NCBI GenBank assembly: GCA_019636385.1
Contig: JAHBXT010000003.1
Coordinates: forward strand, 558,001 to 622,000
DNA length: 64,000 nt
Direction: 5' to 3'
From: Pirellulaceae bacterium
GTDB taxonomy: Bacteria > Planctomycetota > Planctomycetia > Pirellulales > Pirellulaceae
In this document: piece by piece, positions 1-8,784 of the stretch
How the letters are laid out: each line of letters starts with the position of its first letter
Numbering within the stretch: the stretch's first letter is position 1
Notes under the pieces: generated by a model
Told to the model about the DNA's origin: nothing
The model's input: the letters and a program-made list of their open reading frames with translations, nothing else
Databases searched by the model: none
Translations under genes and position numbers: made by a program

Positions 1-729
1 AGTGAATCCGCCGGGCCAGTGCGGCGTAAAGCTGCCTCCGTAGCACTCGCCAGCATTCACCGTATTTGGAGGAAAAACGAGTGCCGAGTGGCGACCTCCC
101 CGGCCGTTGGGATTCGTATCGAAAAGATTCAATACTATCGAACCCAGTTACGGCAATGGGATTCAGCAGGCACCAATTCCGCGATTCTTCCATGGTCTGC
201 CGAAGGAATTGGTCAATCTGCCGGCACCAAGCTATCAGACTTGTCGCGACGGACAATTGAGCATTTTCGGAATTCAGCGGACCGACTACAAACGCAACTA
301 ACTGCGCTGCAATTTCCCACGCTGGTACACGTTGCCTTGCGGGACATCCATTGCCAACACGTACTGTTTACGGGCGATCAAGTAAGCGGCGTTATCGACT
401 TCGGAGCTGTACAGGCCGACGAGCCACTTATTGACTTAGTACGCCTGTTGACCAGCCTTTCACCGCGCGACAAGTCTGCGCGATACGAGACGCTTGAGTG
501 GTATCTTAATCAGACAACTAGTGAAGGAATTGGCGTCTCCGTGTTACACTCCTGGAAGCGCGAAGCCGCTTGGCGATTTGGTGTGTTGGATGAAGTTTCG
601 ACCCTACTTTCGGCGATGCAATGGTTGGATTGGCTAGTCTGGCAAGAACGCCAATTCAAGCAGCCTGTACTGCAGCTTTATCGCCGCTGGGCCGGATTGC
701 TTGAGCGACTTGATTGTGCCGATTGGTGA
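1..729 (+). CDS. Aminoglycoside phosphotransferase-like protein, 5' end missing
   Basis: The frame is open from the first base of the window, so the gene very probably starts upstream; the first in-window start (GTG at 19) is likely internal. The residues LRDIHCQHVLF followed by GVIDFGAV (roughly codons 108-132) match the catalytic loop (HxDxxxxN type, with Arg in place of the first His) and the metal-binding IDFG segment of the APH/choline kinase fold. These enzymes move phosphate from ATP to a small-molecule hydroxyl. The substrate cannot be told from this piece. It converges on the potassium-uptake operon, leaving only 25 bases between the two stop codons. Confidence 0.6.
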   Translation, partial: SESAGPVRRKAASVALASIHRIWRKNECRVATSPAVGIRIEKIQYYRTQLRQWDSAGTNSAILPWSAEGIGQSAGTKLSDLSRRTIEHFRNSADRLQTQLTALQFPTLVHVALRDIHCQHVLFTGDQVSGVIDFGAVQADEPLIDLVRLLTSLSPRDKSARYETLEWYLNQTTSEGIGVSVLHSWKREAAWRFGVLDEVSTLLSAMQWLDWLVWQERQFKQPVLQLYRRWAGLLERLDCADW

Positions 730-754
730 AGTGCGCATCGGCATCAAGGTTGCG

Positions 755-1411
755 TTATTTGACTTTGGCAATGCGCGCCAAGGCTTCATCGGTGCCCGCC
801 AGTAGCAAAGTATCGGAATCCAACAGCCTAGTGTCGGGGTTGGGAGAGGCGGTGATGCGATCTTTAAGCATGTCATGCACGGCCACGATGGTCACGTCAT
901 AACCTTGACGTAACGCCAGCTCGCGAATGGACTTGCCGCACCATGCATCCGGCACGCCCATCTCTTGCAGACCGAAACCAATACCTAAGCTGACATACTT
1001 GAGCAGTGCGTCGCCCCCCATGCGCTTGGCCAATTCAAGGGCCGAATCTCGCTCGGGGAAGATCACTTCCGTAACTCCGATCCGATTCATGACGCGGGCG
1101 TGATCGACGGAAATGACTTTCACAAATACGTCACGTACTTTCAGATCGTTCAGCGCCATGACCGCCAGGATGCTGGACGCAATATCTTCTCCTGTCGAAA
1201 CGATGCCTGCATCAGCTTCGCGAACACCTAATCGTTCCAACGTCTCCAGTACCGTAGCGTCGCCAACTACCGCGCGAGCAACATGTGGAGCCACTTGATC
1301 CACCACCTCTCCATCGATGTCGATAGCGACAACTTCATGGCCGTTATCCGTTAGCGATCGTGCCAGCGTTGAGCCAAAATTCCCGAGACCGATAATAATG
1401 AAGCGTTTCAT
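755..1411 (-). CDS. TrkA/KtrA-type potassium uptake regulatory subunit (RCK domains)
   Basis: 218 residues, the usual length of a one-unit KtrA/TrkA protein. The N-terminus is a Rossmann RCK_N domain: GLGNFGSTLA is the nucleotide-binding glycine motif and VVAIDID ends the second strand with the ribose-binding acidic residue. Residues about 135-218 form the RCK_C domain. Such cytoplasmic proteins ring the TrkH/KtrB channel and gate it with NAD(H) or ATP/ADP. It is the last gene of a three-gene minus-strand operon, 52 bases after the channel gene, which supports the pairing. No clear Shine-Dalgarno precedes the ATG, so it may be translated by coupling. Confidence 0.88.
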   Translation of the reverse strand: MKRFIIIGLGNFGSTLARSLTDNGHEVVAIDIDGEVVDQVAPHVARAVVGDATVLETLERLGVREADAGIVSTGEDIASSILAVMALNDLKVRDVFVKVISVDHARVMNRIGVTEVIFPERDSALELAKRMGGDALLKYVSLGIGFGLQEMGVPDAWCGKSIRELALRQGYDVTIVAVHDMLKDRITASPNPDTRLLDSDTLLLAGTDEALARIAKVK

Positions 1412-1463
1412 GGAGGATCAATCAACTCTGGTGTGTGAGAAATCAACTATAGACGTAGCGGGC

Positions 1464-2918
1464 TTAGCCTACAATCACATCTTCGTAGGCATAACGAAAC
1501 GCTACCACGCGACCTCGGCGTACTATAAAAGCAGACGCAAGCGCCAGCGGCCCAACGCGTCCCAGGAACATCAGCACAATTGCCAGCCATCGACCCGATG
1601 TAGTTAGTTCGGGAGTCACCCCCATGGATAATCCGACCGTATTGAACGCGCTGGCCACTTCGAAAGCTGCAGACAGGAATGGTTGTAGTTTTTGCGATAC
1701 TGGCTGAGTGCAGGTCATTAGCAGTACCCCCAACATGACCGTGCCCGTTACTATAACGAACAGGCCCACGGCCCGCTGAATCGTTTCGTCCGGAATCGAG
1801 CGGCTAGCAAAGGTCGTCGAACTTCGGCCTCGTATGCGTGCCCATGCCAGCAGCCCTAATAGGGCGAAGGTTGTTGTTTTCATTCCTCCGGCCGTGGAAC
1901 CAGGCGCGCCGCCAATCATCATCAGCAGGATGGTAATGAAGTTCGTGCTATCCGAGGCTTGGCCGTAGTCGATGACGCTAAATCCGGCGGTACGTGCTGT
2001 AATGCTCATAAACAGCGCGTTGTGCAGCTTGTCTTGCCAGGCCAGAGTTTGCAATGTACCATTCCACTCAAACGCCAAAAACGCCAGGCCCCCTAACAAG
2101 CTCAACAGGAAAGTCATGTACAACACCAGTTGTGTATGAATGGAGATCGGGCGCCGGACCTGTGTTGCCCGAGTCCGTCGTGCTCGTGACACATAGAGTT
2201 CTTCCAACGTCAAGAAACCTAAGCCCCCAAGCACGATCAGCAGCATAATCGTGGTAGTCGTGGCTGGCGAATGGCGATATTCGATCATCGATGTATTGAA
2301 TGTCGAAAAGCCGGCATTGCAAAAGGCGCTTACCGAATGAAACAATCCATGCCAGGCAGCTCGGGCGTGCCCCATATCGCGCGACCACAGCAGATATAGC
2401 AGTAGTGCGCCTGACAATTCAATCACTACTGTGAATCTCAGAACATCCAATACCAGGCGCCGAGCTCCAACGTAGGGCCCAATCTGATTGTAGCCTACCG
2501 TCGCCGCCTCGGTTCTCAGCGATAGTCGGCCCCCCAGGGTAGCAATGATCATGCTCGTTAAGGTCATCATTCCTAGACCGCCAAGCTGAATCAAAATCAG
2601 CAAATAGACTTGGCCCCAGGCCGTAAAGTAGGTGCCGGTATCAACCACGGTTAATCCGGTCACACAGGCAGCGCTGGTTGCCGTAAACAGCGCATCCAGC
2701 CAGCCCAGAGGTTGGCCTTGATATAGGCCTGGCAGACCCATCAAGCCCCAAGTTCCCATCAGTATCAAGCCTACAAACGATAGCACAAACAACTGCGATG
2801 GATTCAGTCGCTGCCAGAAGTAGACTCGCTTGCCGCGAGGCAAATTCCACCGCCGATTGGTGGCGGTCCATTTTGCGCGCGCACGATGCCTTGCGGGACG
2901 TCGATCAGTTCGCTGCAT
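1464..2918 (-). CDS. TrkH/KtrB-family potassium transporter, membrane subunit
   Basis: 484 residues with many hydrophobic segments. The pore loop after the second segment reads ACVTGLTVVDT, a good match to the first potassium-filter loop of TrkH/KtrB (TGLT). Further loops such as FCNAGFS, TARTAGF and AFNTVGLS stand where the other three P-loops belong. It takes up potassium across the inner membrane. The first 45 residues are basic and not conserved. It lies between a universal stress protein gene (25-base gap) and the RCK subunit. Confidence 0.9.
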   Translation of the reverse strand: MQRTDRRPARHRARAKWTATNRRWNLPRGKRVYFWQRLNPSQLFVLSFVGLILMGTWGLMGLPGLYQGQPLGWLDALFTATSAACVTGLTVVDTGTYFTAWGQVYLLILIQLGGLGMMTLTSMIIATLGGRLSLRTEAATVGYNQIGPYVGARRLVLDVLRFTVVIELSGALLLYLLWSRDMGHARAAWHGLFHSVSAFCNAGFSTFNTSMIEYRHSPATTTTIMLLIVLGGLGFLTLEELYVSRARRTRATQVRRPISIHTQLVLYMTFLLSLLGGLAFLAFEWNGTLQTLAWQDKLHNALFMSITARTAGFSVIDYGQASDSTNFITILLMMIGGAPGSTAGGMKTTTFALLGLLAWARIRGRSSTTFASRSIPDETIQRAVGLFVIVTGTVMLGVLLMTCTQPVSQKLQPFLSAAFEVASAFNTVGLSMGVTPELTTSGRWLAIVLMFLGRVGPLALASAFIVRRGRVVAFRYAYEDVIVG

Positions 2919-2943
2919 AGTTGATCAATTTTGCCGAGGGCCT

Positions 2944-3831
2944 TTAGCCCGCGCTCGCTCGCTGGCGCACAATCCACACCGAACAATTGGCGTTGCGGAG
3001 CACATTGCGAGAAACGCTACCCAGGAAGAATCTCTCGAGTCTGCCGCGGCCTGTATCACCCACGACAATTAAGTCGGACTTCATTTCGTCGGCAAAATCG
3101 GACAGGCCCAGCCCAACGTGATTGCATTGACGCACATGAGGTGTCAGATTAGGCGTTAACCCCTGCAATTCTTCTGTTGCGTCGCGAACCATTTCTTCGG
3201 TGCTGCTCATGATCTGCGGTATGTCCAGTTGCAGCGGAATCTCGTCTAAACCAATCACCGGGAAAGCGACCATGCTAACTACGTCGATGATCGTGTTTTT
3301 GCCCCAACCAAATCGTCCTAGCTCTTGGATGGCGTGTCGGCTGGGCGCAGAGTCGTCATAGCCGATGCAGATTCTCAGTTGACGGTGATTCTCTTTGCGC
3401 AGTCCGGTATCGCGTACGACCATCACCGAGCACGGTGCATGAGTCGCTACAAAATCGCTCACGCTGCCCAGCAGTAGCCGCGAGAGTGCCGAATGCCCTT
3501 GGGCGCCCAGTACGATCAAGTCCGACGAGAATTCACGTGCCTTCTCCACAATGGTCTTGCCAACATGTCCCTCGACGACGTGGCGTTTGATGACAACATT
3601 GGCACCCTGAAACATCTGCTGGACCTTCTCCAGCGTTTTGCCGGCCTGTTGCCGCTCAGCGTCAGCGTTCTTAGCTACCCACGTCTGCGCCTCAAGACTG
3701 CCGTGTATGTCTGGCAGATAAATGACCGCCATCACATCCAGTTCAAGCTTTTCGTGATGAGGCAGGTGAGCCAAAAACCACGCAGCCAACTCCGCGTTGG
3801 CCGAACCGTCCGTCGCCAGTAAGACTTTCAT
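2944..3831 (-). CDS. Tandem universal stress protein (two UspA domains)
   Basis: 295 residues made of two UspA domains. Domain 1 starts MKVLLATDGSANAE and ends with LIVLGAQGHSALSRLLLGS then VMVVRD; domain 2 ends DLIVVGDTGRGRLERFFLGS and SVWIVRQ. The G-(2)-G-(9)-G-(S/T) ATP-binding pattern can be seen in both halves. The start at 3831 is preferred to an in-frame ATG at 3849 because AGGAGG lies 9 bases before it, and the upstream ATG overlaps that Shine-Dalgarno. It is the first gene of the Trk-type operon; UspA proteins next to K+ transporters are often thought to act as nucleotide-sensing partners, which is inference here. Confidence 0.88.
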   Translation of the reverse strand: MKVLLATDGSANAELAAWFLAHLPHHEKLELDVMAVIYLPDIHGSLEAQTWVAKNADAERQQAGKTLEKVQQMFQGANVVIKRHVVEGHVGKTIVEKAREFSSDLIVLGAQGHSALSRLLLGSVSDFVATHAPCSVMVVRDTGLRKENHRQLRICIGYDDSAPSRHAIQELGRFGWGKNTIIDVVSMVAFPVIGLDEIPLQLDIPQIMSSTEEMVRDATEELQGLTPNLTPHVRQCNHVGLGLSDFADEMKSDLIVVGDTGRGRLERFFLGSVSRNVLRNANCSVWIVRQRASAG

Positions 3832-4132
3832 CGCACATAACCTCCTCAAATTTGATACGACACTAACCTCGTCTGCGCGCCCCTATCATACAGCATTCGT
3901 ACTCGGAACTCCAGACGCAGTGGTTCGCCGTCAGGCCCCTATCGGTTGTGCGGATAGCCATAAATGGTAATGAGGGAAGCTAGGGCGGTGGTAACGCTGA
4001 TCTCTGATCAATGACCAAAGTTGGGCTGCTGGAGCGCTGCCGCTAAACACACTGCGGGCAATTCTATGGCCAGAGCACTTCAGTACGACGCTGCGATGAT
4101 TAACCACACATGCTCGACGGCTGATCCCATGA

Positions 4133-5173
4133 CTACTGCCTGGTGCGCGCCAACTCCAACTTCCGCCGAAATGTCTGTGCGCTCTCTTGCAATACCGCTG
4201 GAAACTTGGACCTCAAGAAATTGCTTCCAGAGAACCAATCGGGTGGCTCGTGCAGAACCAGTCGCGTCTCGATCAGCAGTTGGTCGGTCTCCAGTCCTGT
4301 TTCTTGAACACTCACATATCCGCCGCAACCCGAGTAGGGAGTAGGCGCCGATTGCGTCTTTTGGCCCAGCTCATCTCTTTGCACTTTAAACGCACGATTG
4401 GCTAGGGACTGAAGTTCGTCCGTAGGCGTGGCATCTGCTGCAAAGGTAAATCGAGGATCCAACTGCCAGGCCATTAACACGAATCCAGCGGATTCGATTT
4501 TTTCCACGCGAGCCGTTCCGCGCAGCTCGACCCTATTCATCAGTGGCGCAAAGAACGTCGCGTAACGCTCCATAGACTCGTCGGCTATTTGAATACCCAA
4601 TTGTTGCAACAGTTCGGTGGAAACCGCCTCGGGTGCGAAGCCAACCTGCTCTTGATCGGCACCTGCCGAGCCGAAGAGGCCCTCCATCAGTTGCTGGTCG
4701 CGAAGCTGCTCTAACTTAGCGTAGGCTACAAAGGCGCTATAGACGTGATGGCCGACGCGCTGTCCGCCTGCATCGACGATGTAATTCAGCTCGACATGCA
4801 CCGGAGCCATCGCGGACCGGCGAGCAAAACGTTCCCAACCGTGTCGGGCTGCAAGTGCATTCAGCTTCTGGCGGCGCTCGGCTAAACTATCCGCGGGTGT
4901 CAACAAAGCTCCAGGCAGCGGCTGGCGTACTTGCGCAGTTACCTCAATGCCTGGCCCCAGCAACAACTCCAACAGCGAACCGGCTGCATTGGCTACCAGT
5001 TCATGTGCGTGGCAAGGTCGAGCATTGGCTGAAAGCACTACAATCGTCAAGCAACACAGCATCCCCCGAGGTGTGCTCGGCGCGTACCACGAGATAACTT
5101 CGCGACACAACGCCAAGCATTGAATCAAGCCGACCGTCATCAGGCCAAACAGACCTCGCGACCACCTGTCCAT
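4133..5173 (-). CDS. Exported protein of unknown function
   Basis: 346 residues from the ATG at 5173, which lies 14 bases after the stop of the upstream gene; the frame continues upstream to 5284 but would overlap that gene by about 100 bases. The N-terminus has two hydrophobic stretches (FGLMTVGLIQCLALC and MLCCLTIVVLSANA, the latter ending in a possible AxA-H cleavage region), so an internal start at the second is also possible. The rest is soluble, mixed alpha/beta, with one SGCGGY segment. No family was recognised. It is probably co-transcribed with the 508-residue gene before it. Confidence 0.6.
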   Translation of the reverse strand: MDRWSRGLFGLMTVGLIQCLALCREVISWYAPSTPRGMLCCLTIVVLSANARPCHAHELVANAAGSLLELLLGPGIEVTAQVRQPLPGALLTPADSLAERRQKLNALAARHGWERFARRSAMAPVHVELNYIVDAGGQRVGHHVYSAFVAYAKLEQLRDQQLMEGLFGSAGADQEQVGFAPEAVSTELLQQLGIQIADESMERYATFFAPLMNRVELRGTARVEKIESAGFVLMAWQLDPRFTFAADATPTDELQSLANRAFKVQRDELGQKTQSAPTPYSGCGGYVSVQETGLETDQLLIETRLVLHEPPDWFSGSNFLRSKFPAVLQESAQTFRRKLELARTRQ

Positions 5174-5186
5174 CAAAGTCCCTACA

Positions 5187-6713
5187 TTACGTCCCGGCGG
5201 CGGGAGTGTCTTGGCTAGTTGGTTCTTGGTCTTCGCCAAGTGTCTCGGCCGGCTCTTCCTCTGTTTCCTCCAACTCCTCATCACCTTCCCTGAGTTCAGG
5301 GTATTTTGCTAAGAAGCCAGACAGGTTGTTTGAGTAGCGTATGATGCCTTCAATATCCCTTCGGGCGAGGTTCATGATTGCCTGAACGGATGTGGCCCGC
5401 GAGGTGTTGTTGATTTGCGATTGTATGGCATCAACTAACTCGATCAACCGCTTCAAATCATATTGCTTGTCCAACTCGAGTTTGTCGGAGGTCAGGTGAT
5501 TGGTGAGCTTGCTCTCTTCGGCCTCGATACGGCGGCCTTCCAACGCGAGTCGCGCGGGTTGTAGCAGTTCATTCAATCGCCGCCGCGAGTTCGTGGCTTC
5601 CCAATCGCGACTCTGAACGGTCGTTGTACCACCGGGATTTGGTCGCCCAGGACGCAGGCGTCCACCGCGTGTCGCTCCGCTACGGTCCGAGGCCGGATTG
5701 TCAAAGCCTGCACCATCCAGGCCACCGCCAAGTGACATGCTGCGCCCGATGCCACCCAGGCCTTGGTCGTTTCCGCCGCCGGCAAAGCCGCTCGTGCGGC
5801 GTTGAAGATCGTTTTCATGTTGATGCCAAGCAACCAATTGGCTGCGCAGAAAGTGAGTTAGTCCCAGTACGTACAGCGTTTGCTGTTCTGGGGTAAGCGC
5901 TGTGGCATCCTGTACGCATAGATATTGCAGCGCCGATAATCGGATACTGGGCAGTTGCTCCGCATCAGCCACATAACCGAGAGCCAAGTCGATAGCATCC
6001 GGGGCGCGAGCAATGCGCAGCACATCCAAACCGCGACGAACGAGCCAAGCATTCATCTGAGCTTCGGTGGGGTTGGCCGGTAGTTGGCCGGCGAACTTCA
6101 GTGCCAAGGTCTTCACATAACTCTTCGCATTATCATTCCATCTAGCCCATCCGTCCTTGGTGTGGCGCTCTAAAGCATGTAAGGCAACCGCGTGTAAGTA
6201 GGCCGGCGTCGTGTCGTTCTTCAATAGCTCGCCTAGCCCCTTGAGCGCCTCCCTCGAAGGCATGCGGATGTTGGTGCGCATGTCGCGAGCGTCGTCTAGC
6301 TCGCCCAGCAGGACGACACAATTGACGCGCGCCGCCGCAGTCTGTTTTGAATCATCGGCAAGCCTCCTAGCCAGCGGAACGAGCTGTGCAACCAGCACGG
6401 CACGCGCTTCGGGTGTTTGCTTCGGGTGGTTGGTCAATTCCTGCAGTTTGCTCCAGGTGGTGCGAAAGTTGGGGAGCGCTTCTTTTTCTTGATAGGGTAG
6501 AGTAAACTCTCTGAGGTAAGCAACGCAGCACTGCTTGAGGGCTTCCAGACCCGCGCTGTCTGTGGCAGGTCCCTCCATGAAATCTTTGGCAGCTTTGATC
6601 GTCTTGCTGTCCAGCGGGCGCTGTGCGGGCGGGGCCTGTGCTAGAGATACGCCACGAGTCAGGGTGCAGCTCAGCGCTAATATCAGCGACAACCGCCTTA
6701 AATACTTATCCAT
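5187..6713 (-). CDS. Exported helical-repeat protein of unknown function
   Basis: 508 residues. A signal peptide is visible (LSLILALSCTLTRGVSLAQA). Residues about 30-320 are rich in paired helices with Leu/Ala spacing resembling HEAT or ARM repeats. Residues about 325-385 are a low-complexity Gly/Arg/Asn linker, and the last 30 residues are very acidic (EELEETEEEPAE). It reads like a periplasmic scaffold protein. First gene of a two-gene unit; the next begins 14 bases downstream. No specific family recognised. Confidence 0.6.
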   Translation of the reverse strand: MDKYLRRLSLILALSCTLTRGVSLAQAPPAQRPLDSKTIKAAKDFMEGPATDSAGLEALKQCCVAYLREFTLPYQEKEALPNFRTTWSKLQELTNHPKQTPEARAVLVAQLVPLARRLADDSKQTAAARVNCVVLLGELDDARDMRTNIRMPSREALKGLGELLKNDTTPAYLHAVALHALERHTKDGWARWNDNAKSYVKTLALKFAGQLPANPTEAQMNAWLVRRGLDVLRIARAPDAIDLALGYVADAEQLPSIRLSALQYLCVQDATALTPEQQTLYVLGLTHFLRSQLVAWHQHENDLQRRTSGFAGGGNDQGLGGIGRSMSLGGGLDGAGFDNPASDRSGATRGGRLRPGRPNPGGTTTVQSRDWEATNSRRRLNELLQPARLALEGRRIEAEESKLTNHLTSDKLELDKQYDLKRLIELVDAIQSQINNTSRATSVQAIMNLARRDIEGIIRYSNNLSGFLAKYPELREGDEELEETEEEPAETLGEDQEPTSQDTPAAGT

Positions 6714-7018
6714 GGATTCCAGTTCCCGGTCAAATTCTACTTGGGATGTCTTGCGCAGCTATGGTCGCCAGAACGTGGGGTTGAACGCAACGTGGTCAGT
6801 TTCTGATACATCCAACCTCTGGCGAAGGTGGCTACAAGTCTGGCGAAGGTAGCTACAGTTGGGGCAGCTACGCTCCCTAAGAACCGAAGACACACGACAT
6901 GCCTATCATTATAGGCTATTTGGGCGCCAGGCCGAGTGTCAACCATTGTGCAGCAAACGTTGGCGATTCTGGGCCAAGTCGGCCAATTTGTACCGTTGGC
7001 GGTGACCTCCTGAAGGTT
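6714..7018. other. Intergenic region, no gene seen
   Basis: Lies between the stop of the Dus gene and the start of the exported helical-repeat gene, both on the minus strand. The only structure noticed is the tandem copy of the dispersed GTAGCTACC-type motif at 6818-6856. No convincing ORF or RNA gene. Confidence 0.5.
6818..6856 (-). repeat. Tandem copy of dispersed intergenic motif
   Basis: Two copies of TCTGGCGAAGGTRGCTAC stand head to tail with a 21-base period (6818-6835 and 6839-6856). Read on the minus strand each is GTAGCYACCTTCGCCAGA, the core of the motif also found near 13659, 38186, 41297 and 50441. Confidence 0.7.
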
Positions 7019-8113
7019 TCAATCGCTACAACCCTCTGTATTTTCCTGGGCAGTGGCGAGGGAGGGAAAGACTCCCGGCCCGTCATGGTTGTACCACTGG
7101 TCCAACACGGCGTTCCACTGTTGATGCGAACGAATTTGAGCGAAATGAGGTCGGACTTCTAGGTGCTGTGGGTGACTAGCGGAGTACTTGATGCCGAACT
7201 TGCGCATCAACGTAGGTGTCCTTTCGGGGCCGTATAGGCTTTCGGCCAACCGCCAGTGCTGCTGCATGACTTCTCGTTGCCGCCGCAAGTCAGGTGGTGC
7301 AGGGCACGGTCGTCCACTGGCCAGCGCCTGGGCCTGCTCGAATATCCACGGATTGCCAATGGCACCGCGCGCGACGGTGACCCCGTCCACGCCCGTCTGC
7401 CGAATCATGCGCAGGCAATCCTGAGCGGTAAACAGGTCACCACTGCCCAAAAGAGTACGTCCCGGAAAAGCATCTCGAACTTCGCGCAGAAACTGCCAGC
7501 GGCTGGGACCGTTGTAACGTTGCAGTACGGTTCGGCCGTGAATCGTGGCCGCAGCGATGCCGGCTTGGAATGCGCCTTCGAGTATCTCGAAAAACCGATC
7601 ACGGCTTTGCGGCGTGTCATCCAGACCGCGGCGCATCTTGACCGTCACTGGAATTTCCGGCGGGACAATGTCACGTGTTCGTCGCACAATTTCCAACGCC
7701 ACAGCCGGCTGCGACAAATGAAAGCCGCCTCGGCAACGCCCCAGCACCTTTTTTACTGGACAGCCAAAGTTGATATCAATGACCGCAAAGCCAGCCTCGA
7801 CCAGACGCCGCGCGCCGGCTGCAAACTGAATGGGCTCCGCGCCCATCAATTGCCCAGCCACCGGCTGTTCGTCAGCAGTATTAAACAAAAAGTGTCGATT
7901 GCGCTGACGGTCACGGAGCGTCACTAGAAATTGATCTAACATGACTTCGCACAGCGAATAACTGGCACCATGCTGGCGCGCGATCAATCGCATCGGCCAG
8001 TCGCTGTAGCCGCTGAGCGCCGCCTGGACACATGGAAACCCGATGTCCACATTACCAATTCGTAAGTAAGGCAGCGGTTGTTCAAGATCGGCTACCTGGG
8101 GGCTCAGCAGCAT
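7019..8113 (-). CDS. tRNA-dihydrouridine synthase (DusB-like)
   Basis: 364 residues from the ATG at 8113, chosen because GGAGGA lies 6-7 bases upstream; an earlier ATG at 8152 lacks this. It reduces uridines in the tRNA D-loop with FMN and NADPH. Visible: the AALSGYSDWPMR phosphate/FMN strand near residue 35, the catalytic-cysteine segment INFGCPVKKV (about 115), a basic KMRRG strand, the TIHGRT segment (about 205) and the GSGDLF / ARGAIGNPW FMN-binding loops (about 235-265). The segment after NFGCPVKKV reads LGRCRGGFHL rather than the usual small-residue GSAL, so a second Cys lies near the active site. Single gene, minus strand. Confidence 0.85.
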   Translation of the reverse strand: MLLSPQVADLEQPLPYLRIGNVDIGFPCVQAALSGYSDWPMRLIARQHGASYSLCEVMLDQFLVTLRDRQRNRHFLFNTADEQPVAGQLMGAEPIQFAAGARRLVEAGFAVIDINFGCPVKKVLGRCRGGFHLSQPAVALEIVRRTRDIVPPEIPVTVKMRRGLDDTPQSRDRFFEILEGAFQAGIAAATIHGRTVLQRYNGPSRWQFLREVRDAFPGRTLLGSGDLFTAQDCLRMIRQTGVDGVTVARGAIGNPWIFEQAQALASGRPCPAPPDLRRQREVMQQHWRLAESLYGPERTPTLMRKFGIKYSASHPQHLEVRPHFAQIRSHQQWNAVLDQWYNHDGPGVFPSLATAQENTEGCSD

Positions 8114-8311
8114 GGTTCTCCTCCGTTTAGTGAGCTGGAAAGCTCTGAGCAATTTTCAACGATGGCACCACTTGGGTCTATCCCAAACGGTTATTGACTC
8201 CTGGGAAGCATCTGATGACTACCCGTTGAATCCTGAGACCATCGAATGACAAGCCTGGCCGCAGACCTGGTCCGTTCCTATGAAGACGGACCAACTTGGC
8301 TGCAAACGCCC

Positions 8312-8395
8312 GAGTAGCAACGTGCCGAGTGCGAACTTGTAAGAGGTGACATTGCTCCCGAACAAGATGATCGAACGCCAATAATTCTCAGGGGA
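8312..8395 (-). pseudogene. Possible fragment of an HNH-type nuclease N-terminus
   Basis: A short open segment reads PENYWRSIILFGSNVTSYKF then ALGTLLL. The pattern NYWRxIILFGxNxxSYKFAL resembles the N-terminus of a family of HNH endonucleases found with restriction systems. The frame stops soon after and there is no HNH motif downstream. It follows directly on the HsdR remnant, which supports a restriction island origin. Assignment by remembered pattern only. Confidence 0.35.
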
Positions 8396-8653
8396 TCGGT
8401 GGCCACTCGGTAAGGCGCTCCTGCTCGTTGTCCAGGGCGGCGTCTTCGATAAGCTGACAGTTGTCCTCATTGAGTTCGAGGTTGACCAGCTCCAGCTCGC
8501 CCTTGGTCTCGCGGCTAAGATTGCACGAAACGGTGCCGTCCGCGCTCAATGTCTCTTCCAGCGCTGACACCGTCTGCCAGCCAAGCGCCGCAATCAGCCC
8601 GATGGAGGGTTGTTCAACGAGCTGGTCTTCGGAGTAGGCGGGGGGCTCATGAA
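8388..8653 (-). pseudogene. Remnant of type I restriction HsdR N-terminus
   Basis: The frame reads YSEDQLVEQPSIGLIAALGW then QTVSALEETLSADG and later SRETKGELELV (to about 8484). This closely matches the opening of type I restriction subunit R (YSEDxLVEQPAIxLFxxLGW ... LGRETKGEVVLV). After that the reading loses similarity and stops at 8388; the whole ATPase/nuclease body (normally about 1000 residues) is absent. It lies directly behind an HsdS tail in the usual hsdS-hsdR order. Confidence 0.7.
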
Positions 8654-8770
8654 TCCATGACCTGCACATCGATCTGGCCAGAGAAGCGGAAGTGGACGAA
8701 CCACTCGCGGTAGAGGGCGCGGGCCAGCGACTCCAGAATGCTACGCGCGAGAACGGAGTCTGGGAGTGAA
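8647..8770 (-). pseudogene. Remnant of type I restriction HsdS C-terminus
   Basis: Read on the minus strand this short frame gives [20 protein letters not shown] followed by SG and a stop at 8647. [21 protein letters not shown] is a hallmark of the C-terminal conserved helix of type I specificity subunits. Everything upstream is missing: the segment abuts the stop of the DUF1501 gene within about 15 bases. The stop overlaps the head of the HsdR remnant, as in intact hsdS-hsdR operons. Confidence 0.65.
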
Positions 8771-8784
8771 CGGCTACATTTGAT

